NCBI RefSeq assembly: GCF_019263585.2
Contig: NZ_JADQDF010000001.1
Span: forward strand, 4,412,501 to 4,476,500
Origin: Pseudonocardia oceani
GTDB taxonomy: Bacteria; Actinomycetota; Actinomycetes; Mycobacteriales; Pseudonocardiaceae
Direction: 5' to 3'
Length of the DNA: 64,000 nucleotides
Position 1 is the first letter of the stretch. Each line of letters starts with the position of its first letter. Of this stretch, positions 28,675-36,342 are shown piece by piece. The position numbers and the translations under genes were made by a program. The notes beneath the pieces are model-generated. The model had not been told where the DNA came from. It was given only the letters and a program-made list of their open reading frames with translations, and searched no databases.

Positions 28675-29103
28675 ATGTGATCAGGACTGGACGCCGGCGG
28701 CGCCGTCGCGGAGTCGGGAGAGCAGTGCGAAGCACCATCCCGGCAGCCGTGTGCGCGATAGGGCGCGTCGTGCAGCGCTCGACCAGCCGGCTGTCCAGGC
28801 CGCCACCTCGCACGCTGGGTGGTGACCTCGCACAGCGTCGGCGGTGTGCGAGGTGCTCAGTGGGTGTGCGAGGTCGGCCGCCCGGCGGACTCAGAGGCCG
28901 GCGAGGACCGTGTCGAGCCGGTCGGGGCCTGGCCCTGGCGGTGGTGGCTGACGGCGCGCCGGGCTCCGCCGGCAGCGACCGGACCCGGTCCACGATCGCC
29001 TCGGTCCGCGGTGATCGCGACGTGGCGATCTCCCCGGCCTCGGTGTCGATCAGGCAGCCAGGCCCACGTACGGACGCTCTGCCGGCCCTCGTACGGTCCA
29101 GGT
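28675..29103. other. Gene-free stretch with a 20-bp-phased repeat array
   Basis: No convincing gene is found in these 429 bases between the channel gene and the 3' end of the PucR-type gene. It contains a regular set of 9-bp repeats (see 28804-28874). Codon pattern is inconsistent in every frame, so decayed coding sequence is possible but not shown. Confidence 0.6.
28804..28874. repeat. Phased direct and inverted 9-bp repeats
   Basis: ACCTCGCAC occurs twice, 20 bases apart (about 28805 and 28825), and its reverse complement GTGCGAGGT occurs twice, 20 bases apart (28846 and 28866). The set forms a nested palindrome with about two helical turns per step. It could be a hairpin terminator zone or an array of protein-binding sites. 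Confidence 0.7.
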
Positions 29104-30741
29104 CTAGGAGCGGGCGGGCTGGGGACGAGTGGGCCGGGAACGGGCCGGCTGGGAGCGCGCCGCGCGCAGCAGGTGCAGGTGGTGCACCACCCGCGCGGCC
29201 GGGTCGCCCAGGCGCAGCCCCGCCACCTCCGACGCCCGGCGCAGCCGGTAGCGCAGCGTGTTGGGGTGCACGGTGAGGCGGGCGGCGGCCGCGCGGACGT
29301 CGCCGAGGGCGTCGAGCAGCGCCAGCACCGAGGCGGCGAGGTCGCTGCCGTGCGCGGCGTCGTGGGCGAGCAGGGCGGCCGCGGCGGGGTCGTGCAGGTC
29401 GCCGAGGCGGGCGAGGGCCTCGTCGAGCAGGATCTCCGCGCGCAGGTCGCCGATGGCGGCGACGTCGGCGTCGGCGGGCATCGCGTCGAGCACACGGTCG
29501 GCGTCGGCGCGGGAGGCGGGCACCCCGGCCAGCCCCGCGACGCCCGACCCGATGCCGGCCCGCACCCGGCCGCCGCCGGCGCGCCGCCCGGTGATCGCGA
29601 CGACCTCCGCGCACATCGCGTGCAGCGCGGGCGGCACGCCGTCGGCGTCGACGGCGGGGAGGTCGACGGCGGGCAGCACGGCGTACACGCGCGCACCCAC
29701 CGGCGCGGTCAGCGCGCCCCGGCGGAACGTGGCGGCGTGCACCGACACGACCTCGGCCAGCTCCGCGGCCCCCAGCTCGGCGACGCCCGGCTCCGCGGCC
29801 CCGGTGCCCACGGCGAACCCGACGACCACCGCGGGCTCGGCGGTGTCGAGCCCGAACGTGGCGGCCACCAGGTCGGCGCCGACGCGCCCCTCCAGCAGTC
29901 CGGTGACGACGTCGCGGCTCCAGCGTGCGCCGGGCGACTGCTGCGACCGCCGCCGGATCAGGTGCCCCGCGGCCACCCGCGCCGCGCCGAGGAGCACCGA
30001 CTCGGCCCGCTCGGCGAACGGTGTCGCGCCCTCCTGGACCCAGATCGTGCCGAGCTGGCGCTGCCCCGCGTGGACGCCGACGGCGAGGCGGCGGCGGATG
30101 CCCAGCTCGGCGTGCTCGTCGACGCGGACGACCTCCTCGCCCGCGCGCAGGCGGTCGAACACGCCCCAGCCGCGCAGGGTCGCGAGGTAGTCGGCGGGTC
30201 CGTGCCAGCCCAGGATCGACCGGCGGCGCAGCTCGTCGGGCGAGGTCGAGTCCGACCGGGAGTAGGCCAGCACGCGGCTCGCGGTGTCCTCGATGCTGAC
30301 CAGGCCGCCGGTGAGCCGCCCGACCGTCTGGGCGAGGGAGTAGAGGTCGCCCGCGTCGTCGGCCTCGGCGGGCGGGCCGTCGTCCACGACGCCGTGGACG
30401 AGCGCCTCCAGGTGGTCCCAGCGGACGTCGGCGCGCACCGCCAGCAGCGCGACGCCGGCGTCGGCGGCGGCCGCGCACAGCTCCTCGTCGCCTCCCGTCC
30501 CGGCGGACTTCACGGCCACCGCGACGGCCCCGCGCCGGGCCGCGGCGCGCAGCGGGCGGACCGCGTCGCGGCCCCGGGCGCCGATGACGAGCACCAGGCG
30601 GCCGGGGTGGTCGGCCGGGTCGTCGTCGGGGTCGAGGATGGCGGTGCCGGAGACCGGGACGTCGAGTCCGGCCGGGGCGACCCGGACCTCCGCCAGCGGC
30701 TCCCCGATGGCGGCGAGCACCTGCGCCAGCGTCGATTCCAT
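29104..30741 (-). CDS. PucR-family transcriptional regulator (probable proline-use regulator)
   Basis: A 545-residue regulator with an N-terminal PucR-like ligand domain (RLVLVIGARGRDAVRPLRAAARRGAVAVAVKS), a GAF-like middle (SIEDTASRVLAYSRSD), a GGDEF-like CdaR middle and the C-terminal PucR helix-turn-helix (ALGDVRAAAARLTVHPNTLRYRLRRASEVAGL, about 475-520). The tail is a short Arg/Ser/Pro repeat. It is divergent from putA with about 80 bases between starts, the usual arrangement for a regulator of proline catabolism. ATG 30741 has TACGAT exactly 6 bases upstream, so it is probably leaderless. Confidence 0.88.
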   Translation of the reverse strand: MESTLAQVLAAIGEPLAEVRVAPAGLDVPVSGTAILDPDDDPADHPGRLVLVIGARGRDAVRPLRAAARRGAVAVAVKSAGTGGDEELCAAAADAGVALLAVRADVRWDHLEALVHGVVDDGPPAEADDAGDLYSLAQTVGRLTGGLVSIEDTASRVLAYSRSDSTSPDELRRRSILGWHGPADYLATLRGWGVFDRLRAGEEVVRVDEHAELGIRRRLAVGVHAGQRQLGTIWVQEGATPFAERAESVLLGAARVAAGHLIRRRSQQSPGARWSRDVVTGLLEGRVGADLVAATFGLDTAEPAVVVGFAVGTGAAEPGVAELGAAELAEVVSVHAATFRRGALTAPVGARVYAVLPAVDLPAVDADGVPPALHAMCAEVVAITGRRAGGGRVRAGIGSGVAGLAGVPASRADADRVLDAMPADADVAAIGDLRAEILLDEALARLGDLHDPAAAALLAHDAAHGSDLAASVLALLDALGDVRAAAARLTVHPNTLRYRLRRASEVAGLRLGDPAARVVHHLHLLRAARSQPARSRPTRPQPARS

Positions 30742-30747
30742 CGTCGG

Positions 30748-30753
30748 ATCGTA
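30748..30753 (-). promoter_or_regulatory. -10 box of the PucR-family gene
   Basis: TACGAT on the minus strand lies 6 bases before the ATG, giving a leaderless transcript. It faces the putA promoter (TAACGT, 30811-30816). Confidence 0.45.
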
Positions 30754-30810
30754 CGGCCGGAGCGCCGTTTCGTTGTCCGTCGCGACGAACCGGGCGGGGT
30801 GTGACCCGCT

Positions 30811-30816
30811 TAACGT
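30811..30816 (+). promoter_or_regulatory. -10 box of putA
   Basis: TAACGT lies 8 bases before the putA ATG at 30825. No Shine-Dalgarno is present, so the transcript probably begins at the start codon. Confidence 0.45.
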
Positions 30817-30824
30817 TCCGGCCC

Positions 30825-31751
30825 ATGCTGAGGTCCGCCCAGAGAACGGCACTGCTGGCGGCGTCCCGGTCCGGGGCGCTGCGCACGCTCGCCGAGAACA
30901 CCGCACTGCTGCGCCCGGTCGTCGACCGGTTCGTCGCGGGGACGACCGTCGACGAGGTGGTGGCGGTGGCCCGCGACCTCACCTCCGACCGCTGCGTCAC
31001 CGTCGACCACCTCGGCGAGGACACCACCGACCGCGCCCGCGCGGAGGCGAACGTCGACGCCTACCGGACACTGCTGCGCCGCCTGGGCGAGGACGGGCTC
31101 GCCCCGCGCGTCGAGGTGTCGGTGAAGCTCTCGGCGCTCGGCCAGGCCCTGCCCGGCGCCGACGCGGAGAAGATCGCGCTCGACCACGCGCAGCAGGTCT
31201 GCGAGGCCGCGCACGCCGTCGGCACGACCGTCACCGTCGACATGGAGGACCACACGACGACCGACTCCACGCTGGGGATCGTGCGCGACCTGCGCGTCGA
31301 CCACCCGTGGGTCGGCGCCGTCGTGCAGGCCGGGCTGCGCCGCACCGAGGGCGACTGCCGCGACCTCGCGGGGCCGGGCTCGCGCGTGCGCCTGTGCAAG
31401 GGCGCCTACGACGAACCGGCGTCGGTGGCGTTCCGCGACCGGCACGAGGTCGACCGGTCCTACGTCCGCTGCCTGCAGGTCCTCATGGCCGGCGAGGGAC
31501 TGCCGATGGTGGCCACGCACGACCCGGTGCTCATCGACATCGCCCGGCACCTCGGGCGCGACCGGCCCCACGAGATCCAGATGCTGCACGGCGTCCGCCC
31601 CCGCGAGCAGCAGGCGCTCGCGACGGCGGGGGAGACCGTCCGGGTCTACCTCCCGTACGGCACCGAGTGGTACGGCTACTTCGTCCGGCGCCTGGCCGAG
31701 CGCCCCGCCAACCTGGCGTTCTTCGCCCGGTCCCTGCTCACGAGAGGCTGA
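30825..31751 (+). CDS. putA: Proline dehydrogenase (monofunctional)
   Basis: A 308-residue FAD-dependent proline dehydrogenase that oxidises proline to pyrroline-5-carboxylate, feeding PruA. TIM-barrel marks are VEVSVKLSALGQALPG, VTVDMEDHTTTDSTL, VRLCKGAYDEP and the C-terminal YGTEWYGYFVRRLAERPANLAFF with the paired Arg that grips the substrate carboxylate. It is the single-domain form, as in M. tuberculosis, not the fused PutA of proteobacteria. Start ATG 30825 is chosen; an upstream GTG would overlap the promoter. Confidence 0.95.
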   Translation: MLRSAQRTALLAASRSGALRTLAENTALLRPVVDRFVAGTTVDEVVAVARDLTSDRCVTVDHLGEDTTDRARAEANVDAYRTLLRRLGEDGLAPRVEVSVKLSALGQALPGADAEKIALDHAQQVCEAAHAVGTTVTVDMEDHTTTDSTLGIVRDLRVDHPWVGAVVQAGLRRTEGDCRDLAGPGSRVRLCKGAYDEPASVAFRDRHEVDRSYVRCLQVLMAGEGLPMVATHDPVLIDIARHLGRDRPHEIQMLHGVRPREQQALATAGETVRVYLPYGTEWYGYFVRRLAERPANLAFFARSLLTRG

Positions 31752-31991
31752 CCCCGACGACGAGTCCGCTGCTGCGTCGCACACCCGTCGGCGAGGGTCG
31801 GGTCCGAGGCGAACGGCGGGCTGGCGGGCGCTGGGCCGGGCCGCTCCGCCCGCCGTTGCGGCCGGTGGGCGAAGAACCATCTCTCCTTGGTCGGCGGCCC
31901 GCCGTGCGTGCCTGTCGTCATGATCGTCAGGAGTGGTGCGGGAGGGTCATCCGTGACCGCCCTGCACCACTCCTGGTGATCTTGGCAGAGT
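31752..31991. other. Intergenic stretch after putA
   Basis: No gene seen. The right part holds a 60-base palindromic element (31922-31981); the left part shows nothing I can name. Confidence 0.6.
31922..31981. repeat. 60-base palindromic element
   Basis: GATCGTCAGGAGTGGTGC (31922-31939) is inverted as GCACCACTCCTGGTGATC (31964-31981), 16 of 18 bases pairing, with a second nested inverted repeat (GGGTCA ... TGACCGCCC) inside. It sits between putA and a broken HNH gene and looks like a dispersed repeat of this genome. Confidence 0.75.
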
Positions 31992-32310
31992 TCAGGCGGC
32001 GGCGAGGCGGGCGAGGACCTTGCGCCGGGGTGTTCGGCCGGGGCCGATCCACCCCGGTGGCCGTGTAGGTGCGCCGTGTTCACGGTGGTGGATGTGGTGG
32101 ATCTCGGACCAGGAGGGTGGGCGGTCGCAGCCGGGGTGGGCGCAGCCGCGGTCCCTGGCGGTGACGGCGCGGCGGAGGCCGTCGGGGATGGTGCGCGTGG
32201 CGCGGCCGACGTCGAGGGGTTGTCCGGCACCGTTCATGGGGCAGGGCGACCGCGGCGACGGCGTTGCCGAGCAGCGACAGGGCACCGGCGAGCAGGTAGC
32301 GGGTGAGCAC
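31992..32310 (-). pseudogene. Remnant of a DUF222/HNH endonuclease (13E12-type) gene
   Basis: Minus-strand fragments of the actinobacterial DUF222-HNH family. LTRYLLAGALSLLGNAVAAVALP is in one frame. A second frame continues with GQPLDVGRATRTIPDGLRRAV, then GCAHPGCDRPPSWSEIHHIHHREHG (the HNH region). The frame changes near 32240 next to a G run. The N-terminal several hundred residues are missing, and the sequence after HHREHG leaves the family. It is therefore a truncated, frameshifted relic. Confidence 0.75.
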
Positions 32311-32344
32311 GGGCGGAGCGTGCGGCCCTGACGCTGCGTCAGGG

Positions 32345-32782
32345 TCAGGCGTTGCCGTAGGTCCGGCGCGGCGTCACGAGGACGGCGACGCGGCCTTCCT
32401 CGAGCATCGTGCGGTCGTAGGCGTCCCAGTCGTCGTGGGTGCCGCCGGCGGCGGTGAAGACCGCGCGCAGCAGCAGGCGCAGCTCCCCGGCGTCGATGTC
32501 GCCGTCGTCGGGGCCGAGCAGCTCGCAGTCGCCGTCGACGGCGGCCCAGCGCCAGCCCGCCCGCCAGCACAGCGACGTGGCCGGACGGGCGCGCAGGGCG
32601 CGCAGCTTGACCGGCCCGTAGGTCACGTACGCGACGACGGGCCCGCCGGTGCGGGGGTGGTCGAGCACCCCGGCGTTGACGAGCGAGCTGTGCGGGGTGC
32701 CGTCGGCGCGGACCACGGCGACGCTCGCCAGCCCGCTCTCCTGCGCGACGATCCGGCGGACGGCGGCGAGGTCGACGGGCAT
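32345..32782 (-). CDS. PPOX-class flavin- or F420-dependent protein
   Basis: A 145-residue split-barrel protein. SGLASVAVVRADGTPHSSLVNAGVLDHP, then PVVAYVTYGPVKLRALRARPATSLCWRAG and the late WDAYDRTMLEEGRVAVLVTPRRTYGN segment fit the PPOX class with an N-terminal VaVVR-dG-p-ssvV strand pair. Many actinobacterial members use F420; the cofactor here is not determined. The ATG at 32782 lies in a short intergenic region. No clear partner genes. Confidence 0.8.
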   Translation of the reverse strand: MPVDLAAVRRIVAQESGLASVAVVRADGTPHSSLVNAGVLDHPRTGGPVVAYVTYGPVKLRALRARPATSLCWRAGWRWAAVDGDCELLGPDDGDIDAGELRLLLRAVFTAAGGTHDDWDAYDRTMLEEGRVAVLVTPRRTYGNA

Positions 32783-32987
32783 GCGGCGACGCTACAACAG
32801 CGGGAGCACGCGGACCCGGGGCTGGGCCATCAGGGGGTGCCACCGCGGCGTTCGGCACAACCGGGGGGCGGCGCCTGGGCCGAACGGTGCACTCCGCGTC
32901 ACGGTTCGGCCGCGACGGCAGCGGGCCGGCCGCGCTGCCCCGATCCTGGCGCGGACCAGCTCCCTCACCACCCCCCGGAGGTTCCCC

Positions 32988-33158
32988 GTGGTCGCCATCG
33001 CCGCCGCGGTCCTGTTCGGACTCGCGCTCCTGTTCCAGCTCGCCGGCATCTCCGTCCCGGTGCTCACCGCCGACGTCCTCATCACGGCGGGCCTGCTCTG
33101 CGTGGCCCTGCACCTCGCGGGCATCGGCACGACCCGCCGCGCCCGCTCGCGCCGCTGA
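32988..33158 (+). CDS. Small two-helix membrane protein, paralogue 1
   Basis: A 56-residue protein embedded in a longer open frame. Residues 1-20 (AAAVLFGLALLFQLAG) and 26-45 (VLTADVLITAGLLCVALHLAG) are hydrophobic helices, followed by an Arg-rich cytosolic tail. GTG 32988 has GGAGG 6 bases upstream, which fixes the start. The next gene encodes a clear paralogue; function unknown. Confidence 0.7.
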   Translation: MVAIAAAVLFGLALLFQLAGISVPVLTADVLITAGLLCVALHLAGIGTTRRARSRR

Positions 33159-33190
33159 CCCCCGCCGCTCCCCTCACCGGAAGGACCACC

Positions 33191-33370
33191 ATGGTCGCCG
33201 CCGTCGCCGCCGTGCTCTTCGGACTCGCCCTGCTCTTCCAGCTCACCGGCTTCGCCCTGTCCGTGATCACCGCGGAGGTGCTCGTCACCGCCGGGCTGCT
33301 GTGCGTCGCGCTGCACCTGGCCGGCGTGGGCAACACGGTGCAGGTGCGCAGCTACCGGCGGCGCCGCTGA
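33191..33370 (+). CDS. Small two-helix membrane protein, paralogue 2
   Basis: A 59-residue tandem duplicate of the preceding gene. AAVLFGLALLFQL and VLVTAGLLCVALHLAGVG are almost identical to paralogue 1, and it likewise ends in a basic tail (RSYRRRR). ATG 33191 has GGAAGG 6 bases upstream. Two hydrophobic helices; function unknown. The 22-bp gap to the convergent copper-protein gene has no terminator. Confidence 0.72.
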   Translation: MVAAVAAVLFGLALLFQLTGFALSVITAEVLVTAGLLCVALHLAGVGNTVQVRSYRRRR

Positions 33371-33392
33371 GCACAGCTCCCGACGGGCGCGC

Positions 33393-33800
33393 CTACGACG
33401 CGGCGTCGAGCAGCGCGCGGCACGCCCGCTCGCAGCGGCGGCACGCCTCGGCGCACACGCGGCAGTGCTCCATCCCGGCGTCGCCGTGGGTGGAGCACTC
33501 GTCGCCGCAGCGGCGGCACGCGGTGGCGCAGGCCTCCAGCACCGCCCGCGTCACCTGCGCGTCGTAGGCGGTCTGACGACTGAGCACCCGCGAGGTGGCC
33601 GTGCAGACGTCGGCGCAGTCGAGGTCCAGGCGGATGCACGCCACCATCGCGGCGACGTCGGACTCGGACAGGCAGGCGTCGGCGCAGGCCGTGCAGGTCT
33701 GGGCGCACTCGACGCAGGCCGCGATGGCCTCGGCGAGGGCGTCGCGGTTGAAGTCGAAGTGGGCGGGGGTGGTGTCGAGCATCTCGGCGGCGCGTGTCAT
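33393..33800 (-). CDS. Four-helix-bundle copper storage protein (Csp type)
   Basis: A 135-residue Cys-rich helical protein of the DUF326/Csp family, which lines a four-helix bundle with cysteines to store many Cu(I) ions. There are 17 cysteines in CxxC/CxxxC spacing on four helices (ACVECAQTCTACADACL, CIRLDLDCADVC, EACATACRRCGDEC, EHCRVCAEACRRCERAC). No Tat or Sec signal is present, so it resembles cytosolic Csp3. ATG 33800 overlaps the stop of the isochorismatase-like gene (ATGA), suggesting co-translation. Confidence 0.88.
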   Translation of the reverse strand: MTRAAEMLDTTPAHFDFNRDALAEAIAACVECAQTCTACADACLSESDVAAMVACIRLDLDCADVCTATSRVLSRQTAYDAQVTRAVLEACATACRRCGDECSTHGDAGMEHCRVCAEACRRCERACRALLDAAS

Positions 33801-34423
33801 GCCCCCGGGCTACCCGCTCCCAGCCGGTCCAGTGCCGCGTCGAGGTCCTCGACGTCGGCGTACTTGGCGTCGAGGTCGGCGAGGTTGTGCGCGTGCAGGT
33901 CCGGTGTCCGGTCGGCGCAGGCCTGGCGCACGACGTGCGGGCGGAAGCCGTGGTGCAGCGCGTCGGTCGCGGTGGCGCGCACGCAGCCCGACGTCGACAC
34001 CCCGGCGATCACCAGGGTGTCGACGCCGAGCGCGTGCAGCGTCGGCGCGAGCGAGGTGCCGGCGAACCCGCTCGCGTACTGCTTGACGACGACCGGCTCG
34101 CCCGGGGCGGGGTCGAGCACGAGCCCGCCCCACCCGCCGTCGGCGCCCTCGGCGAACGCGGCCAGCGCCGGGACCTTGCGCACGAACAGCCCACCGTCGG
34201 CCAGGTCGCGGTCGTAGCGCACGACCGTCCAGACCACCGGCAGCCCCGCGGCCCGCGCGGCGTCGACCAGGGCGGCCGTGGCCGCGACGGCCGGGCCTGC
34301 GTCGGGCAGCAGGAACGGCCCGCCCGGCTCGGTGTAGGCGCGCACGAGGTCGATGACCAGGACGGCGGGCCGGGCGCCCCAGCCGACGCGCCCGGAGAAC
34401 GCCGTCCCGTGCGGCCCGCTCAT
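33797..34423 (-). CDS. Isochorismatase-family cysteine hydrolase
   Basis: A 208-residue cysteine hydrolase of the isochorismatase/N-carbamoylsarcosine amidase group. The triad is visible: D25 (VLVIDLVRAY), K114 (VVVKQYASGF) and C147 (GVSTSGCVRATATDA), with a non-proline cis-peptide context. Placed after hydantoinase-like genes it may deaminate or decarbamoylate an amide product; this is inferred. The start ATG 34423 is preferred over upstream codons that run into the hairpin. It is transcribed toward the Csp gene. Confidence 0.85.
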   Translation of the reverse strand: MSGPHGTAFSGRVGWGARPAVLVIDLVRAYTEPGGPFLLPDAGPAVAATAALVDAARAAGLPVVWTVVRYDRDLADGGLFVRKVPALAAFAEGADGGWGGLVLDPAPGEPVVVKQYASGFAGTSLAPTLHALGVDTLVIAGVSTSGCVRATATDALHHGFRPHVVRQACADRTPDLHAHNLADLDAKYADVEDLDAALDRLGAGSPGA

Positions 34424-34438
34424 GCGGCTGCGCCGCTC

Positions 34439-34478
34439 GTGAGTGGCAACCAGGGCCAGGGCCCTGGTAGCCACTCAC
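34439..34478. repeat. Palindromic element, GTGAGTGGC family, copy 2
   Basis: GTGAGTGGCAACCAGGG is inverted as CCCTGGTAGCCACTCAC (16 of 17 bases pair) with a 6-base loop. It lies between hyuB and the isochorismatase-like gene, both on the minus strand, where a hairpin could attenuate or end transcription. It matches the element at 14033-14072 in its outer arms and length. Confidence 0.78.
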
Positions 34479-34484
34479 GGGCTG

Positions 34485-36341
34485 TCAGCTCCACACCGGC
34501 TGCTTCGGCGCGGGGAGGCCGGTCTCGGCCTCGCAGTTCGCCAGGATCTCCGCCATCGGCGGCCCCATGTCGAACACCGGCAGCTCCGCCGGCCGCGACT
34601 CCCGCATCTGCGCCCGCAGCGCCGCCGTCGCGTCGGCGTCGCCGATGACCACGCCGTAGCGCCGCGCGCCCTCCTCGGTGACCAGCCCGCGCCGCACCTC
34701 GAGCTCGACGAGCCCGGGGTCGCGCTCCAGCGGGTCGCCCCAGCCACCCCCGCCCCACGTCACGAAGTGCAGGACGTCGCCGGGGGAGACCGGCACGTCG
34801 TGGCACTTGCTCGGCAGCACCTCGCGCGAGCCGCCGGGCCGCTCCAGCCATTTCGTCCCGCGCGCGCCCGGCGCCCCGCCGTTGACGCCCCACGGATAGG
34901 TCAGCCAGCGGTCGTCGTGGATCGCGATGGTGCCCGGCTCCTCGAACACGTACGCCACGTCGACGCCGTTGCCGCCTCGGTGCAGGCCCGCGCCGCCGGT
35001 GTCGGAGACGGTCTCCCACTTCTCGATCCGCAGCGGGTAGTAGGACTCCAGGTACTCGCACGGGATGTTGACGAAGCTCGGCCACAGCGAGTGCCCGTCC
35101 GGTCCGTCGCCCAGCGGACGCCCGGGGATCCCGCCGAAGCCGATCGAGTACAGCTGGAACCACTCGCCCTTGCGCTCACCCGTGGAGTAGTTGCCCGAGT
35201 ACATGAAGTGCGGCGACGACGAGAAGCCGGCCGCGTTGAGCAGTGCCGGGTTGGTCTGCCCGAGCAGGCCGCCGAACAGGTCGAACACGCGCCCGATGCC
35301 GTGGTTGCGCCCGTTGAGCGAGGCCGGGTGCTTGGGCTTCCAGTACGAGCCGTCGGGGATCGTGACGTCGACGAGCGGGTAGAAGCCGTCGTTCCAGAGG
35401 ATCTGCGGGTCGGCCACGGTGATCATGTAGATCCCGAAGAACATCCGTGTCAGGTTCTCGTTGATGTAGTAGTTGATCGGCCCCGCGGCCTGGGGCGAGC
35501 TGCCGGTGAAGTCCAGGTGCACCTTCTCGCCGGTGCGGGTGAGCGACAGCTTCAGCTCGTAGGGGCCGTTGCCGACGCCGTCGTCGCAGATGTAGTCGGT
35601 GAAGGAGAGCGTGCGGCCCTCCTCGAACACCATCGACAGCAGCGCCTTCATGGCGTCGTAGTTGCGCTGCAGCAGGGCGTCGAGGGCGGAGAGGTAGACG
35701 TCGGTGCCGAAGCGGTCGCACATCTCCACGACCCGGCGCGACGCCGTGCGGCACGCCGCGACCAGACCGTTGAGGTCGGCGCGGTTCCAGTCGGGCATCC
35801 GCACCTGGTTGAGGATGATCCGCAGCGCGTCCTCGTTGAGCACGCCCTTCGAGTACAGCTTGAAGGGCGGGATGACCACGCCCTCCTCGTAGATCGTGCG
35901 GGCGTCGGTCGGCATGGAGCACGGCGTCTTGCCGCCGACGTCGGACATGTGCCCGAACATCGACGCCCAGCCGACGACCCGCCCGTCCTGGAAGATCGGC
36001 ACGACGATCAGCCAGTCGTTGGCGTGGCTGATCGCGGCGCCGCAGGCGTACGGGTCGGACGTCAGCAGGACGTCGCCCTCCTCGACGGTGTCGTCGAAGC
36101 CGTCGAGGAAGTCGGGGATCGACAGGCCGAACTGCCCGACGACCATCTTCCCGGCCGGGTCGCCGATCAGCGGGAACTCGTCGTGCTGCTCCCGGATGCC
36201 GGGGGACAGGGCGGTGCGGAAGAGCACCTCGTCCATCTCGTAGCGGGCGTTGCGCAGACCGTTCTCGATGAGGTCGAGGACGACGGGGTCGACCTCGGTC
36301 TTCTCGACGGTGCCGGTCGCGGTCTCGACGATGCGCGCCAT
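34485..36341 (-). CDS. hyuB: Hydantoinase/5-oxoprolinase B subunit
   Basis: A 618-residue HyuB-family subunit that acts with HyuA in ATP-dependent opening of cyclic amides such as hydantoins or 5-oxoproline, or in related carboxylases. Marks are the opening DPVVLDLIENGLRNARYEMDEVLFRTALSPGIREQHDEFP, SDPYACGAAISHANDW, HMSDVGGKTPCSMP and GGGGWGDPLERDP. ATG 36341 has GGAG six bases upstream and lies 1 base after the hyuA stop. A TTG at 36353 would overlap hyuA. The substrate is unknown. Confidence 0.9.
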   Translation of the reverse strand: MARIVETATGTVEKTEVDPVVLDLIENGLRNARYEMDEVLFRTALSPGIREQHDEFPLIGDPAGKMVVGQFGLSIPDFLDGFDDTVEEGDVLLTSDPYACGAAISHANDWLIVVPIFQDGRVVGWASMFGHMSDVGGKTPCSMPTDARTIYEEGVVIPPFKLYSKGVLNEDALRIILNQVRMPDWNRADLNGLVAACRTASRRVVEMCDRFGTDVYLSALDALLQRNYDAMKALLSMVFEEGRTLSFTDYICDDGVGNGPYELKLSLTRTGEKVHLDFTGSSPQAAGPINYYINENLTRMFFGIYMITVADPQILWNDGFYPLVDVTIPDGSYWKPKHPASLNGRNHGIGRVFDLFGGLLGQTNPALLNAAGFSSSPHFMYSGNYSTGERKGEWFQLYSIGFGGIPGRPLGDGPDGHSLWPSFVNIPCEYLESYYPLRIEKWETVSDTGGAGLHRGGNGVDVAYVFEEPGTIAIHDDRWLTYPWGVNGGAPGARGTKWLERPGGSREVLPSKCHDVPVSPGDVLHFVTWGGGGWGDPLERDPGLVELEVRRGLVTEEGARRYGVVIGDADATAALRAQMRESRPAELPVFDMGPPMAEILANCEAETGLPAPKQPVWS

Positions 36342-36342
36342 C

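Noticed and set aside
28647..29276. Possible small gene downstream of the potassium channel
   Set aside because: No Shine-Dalgarno, no recognisable domain, and it runs across the phased repeats and into the 3' end of the PucR gene.
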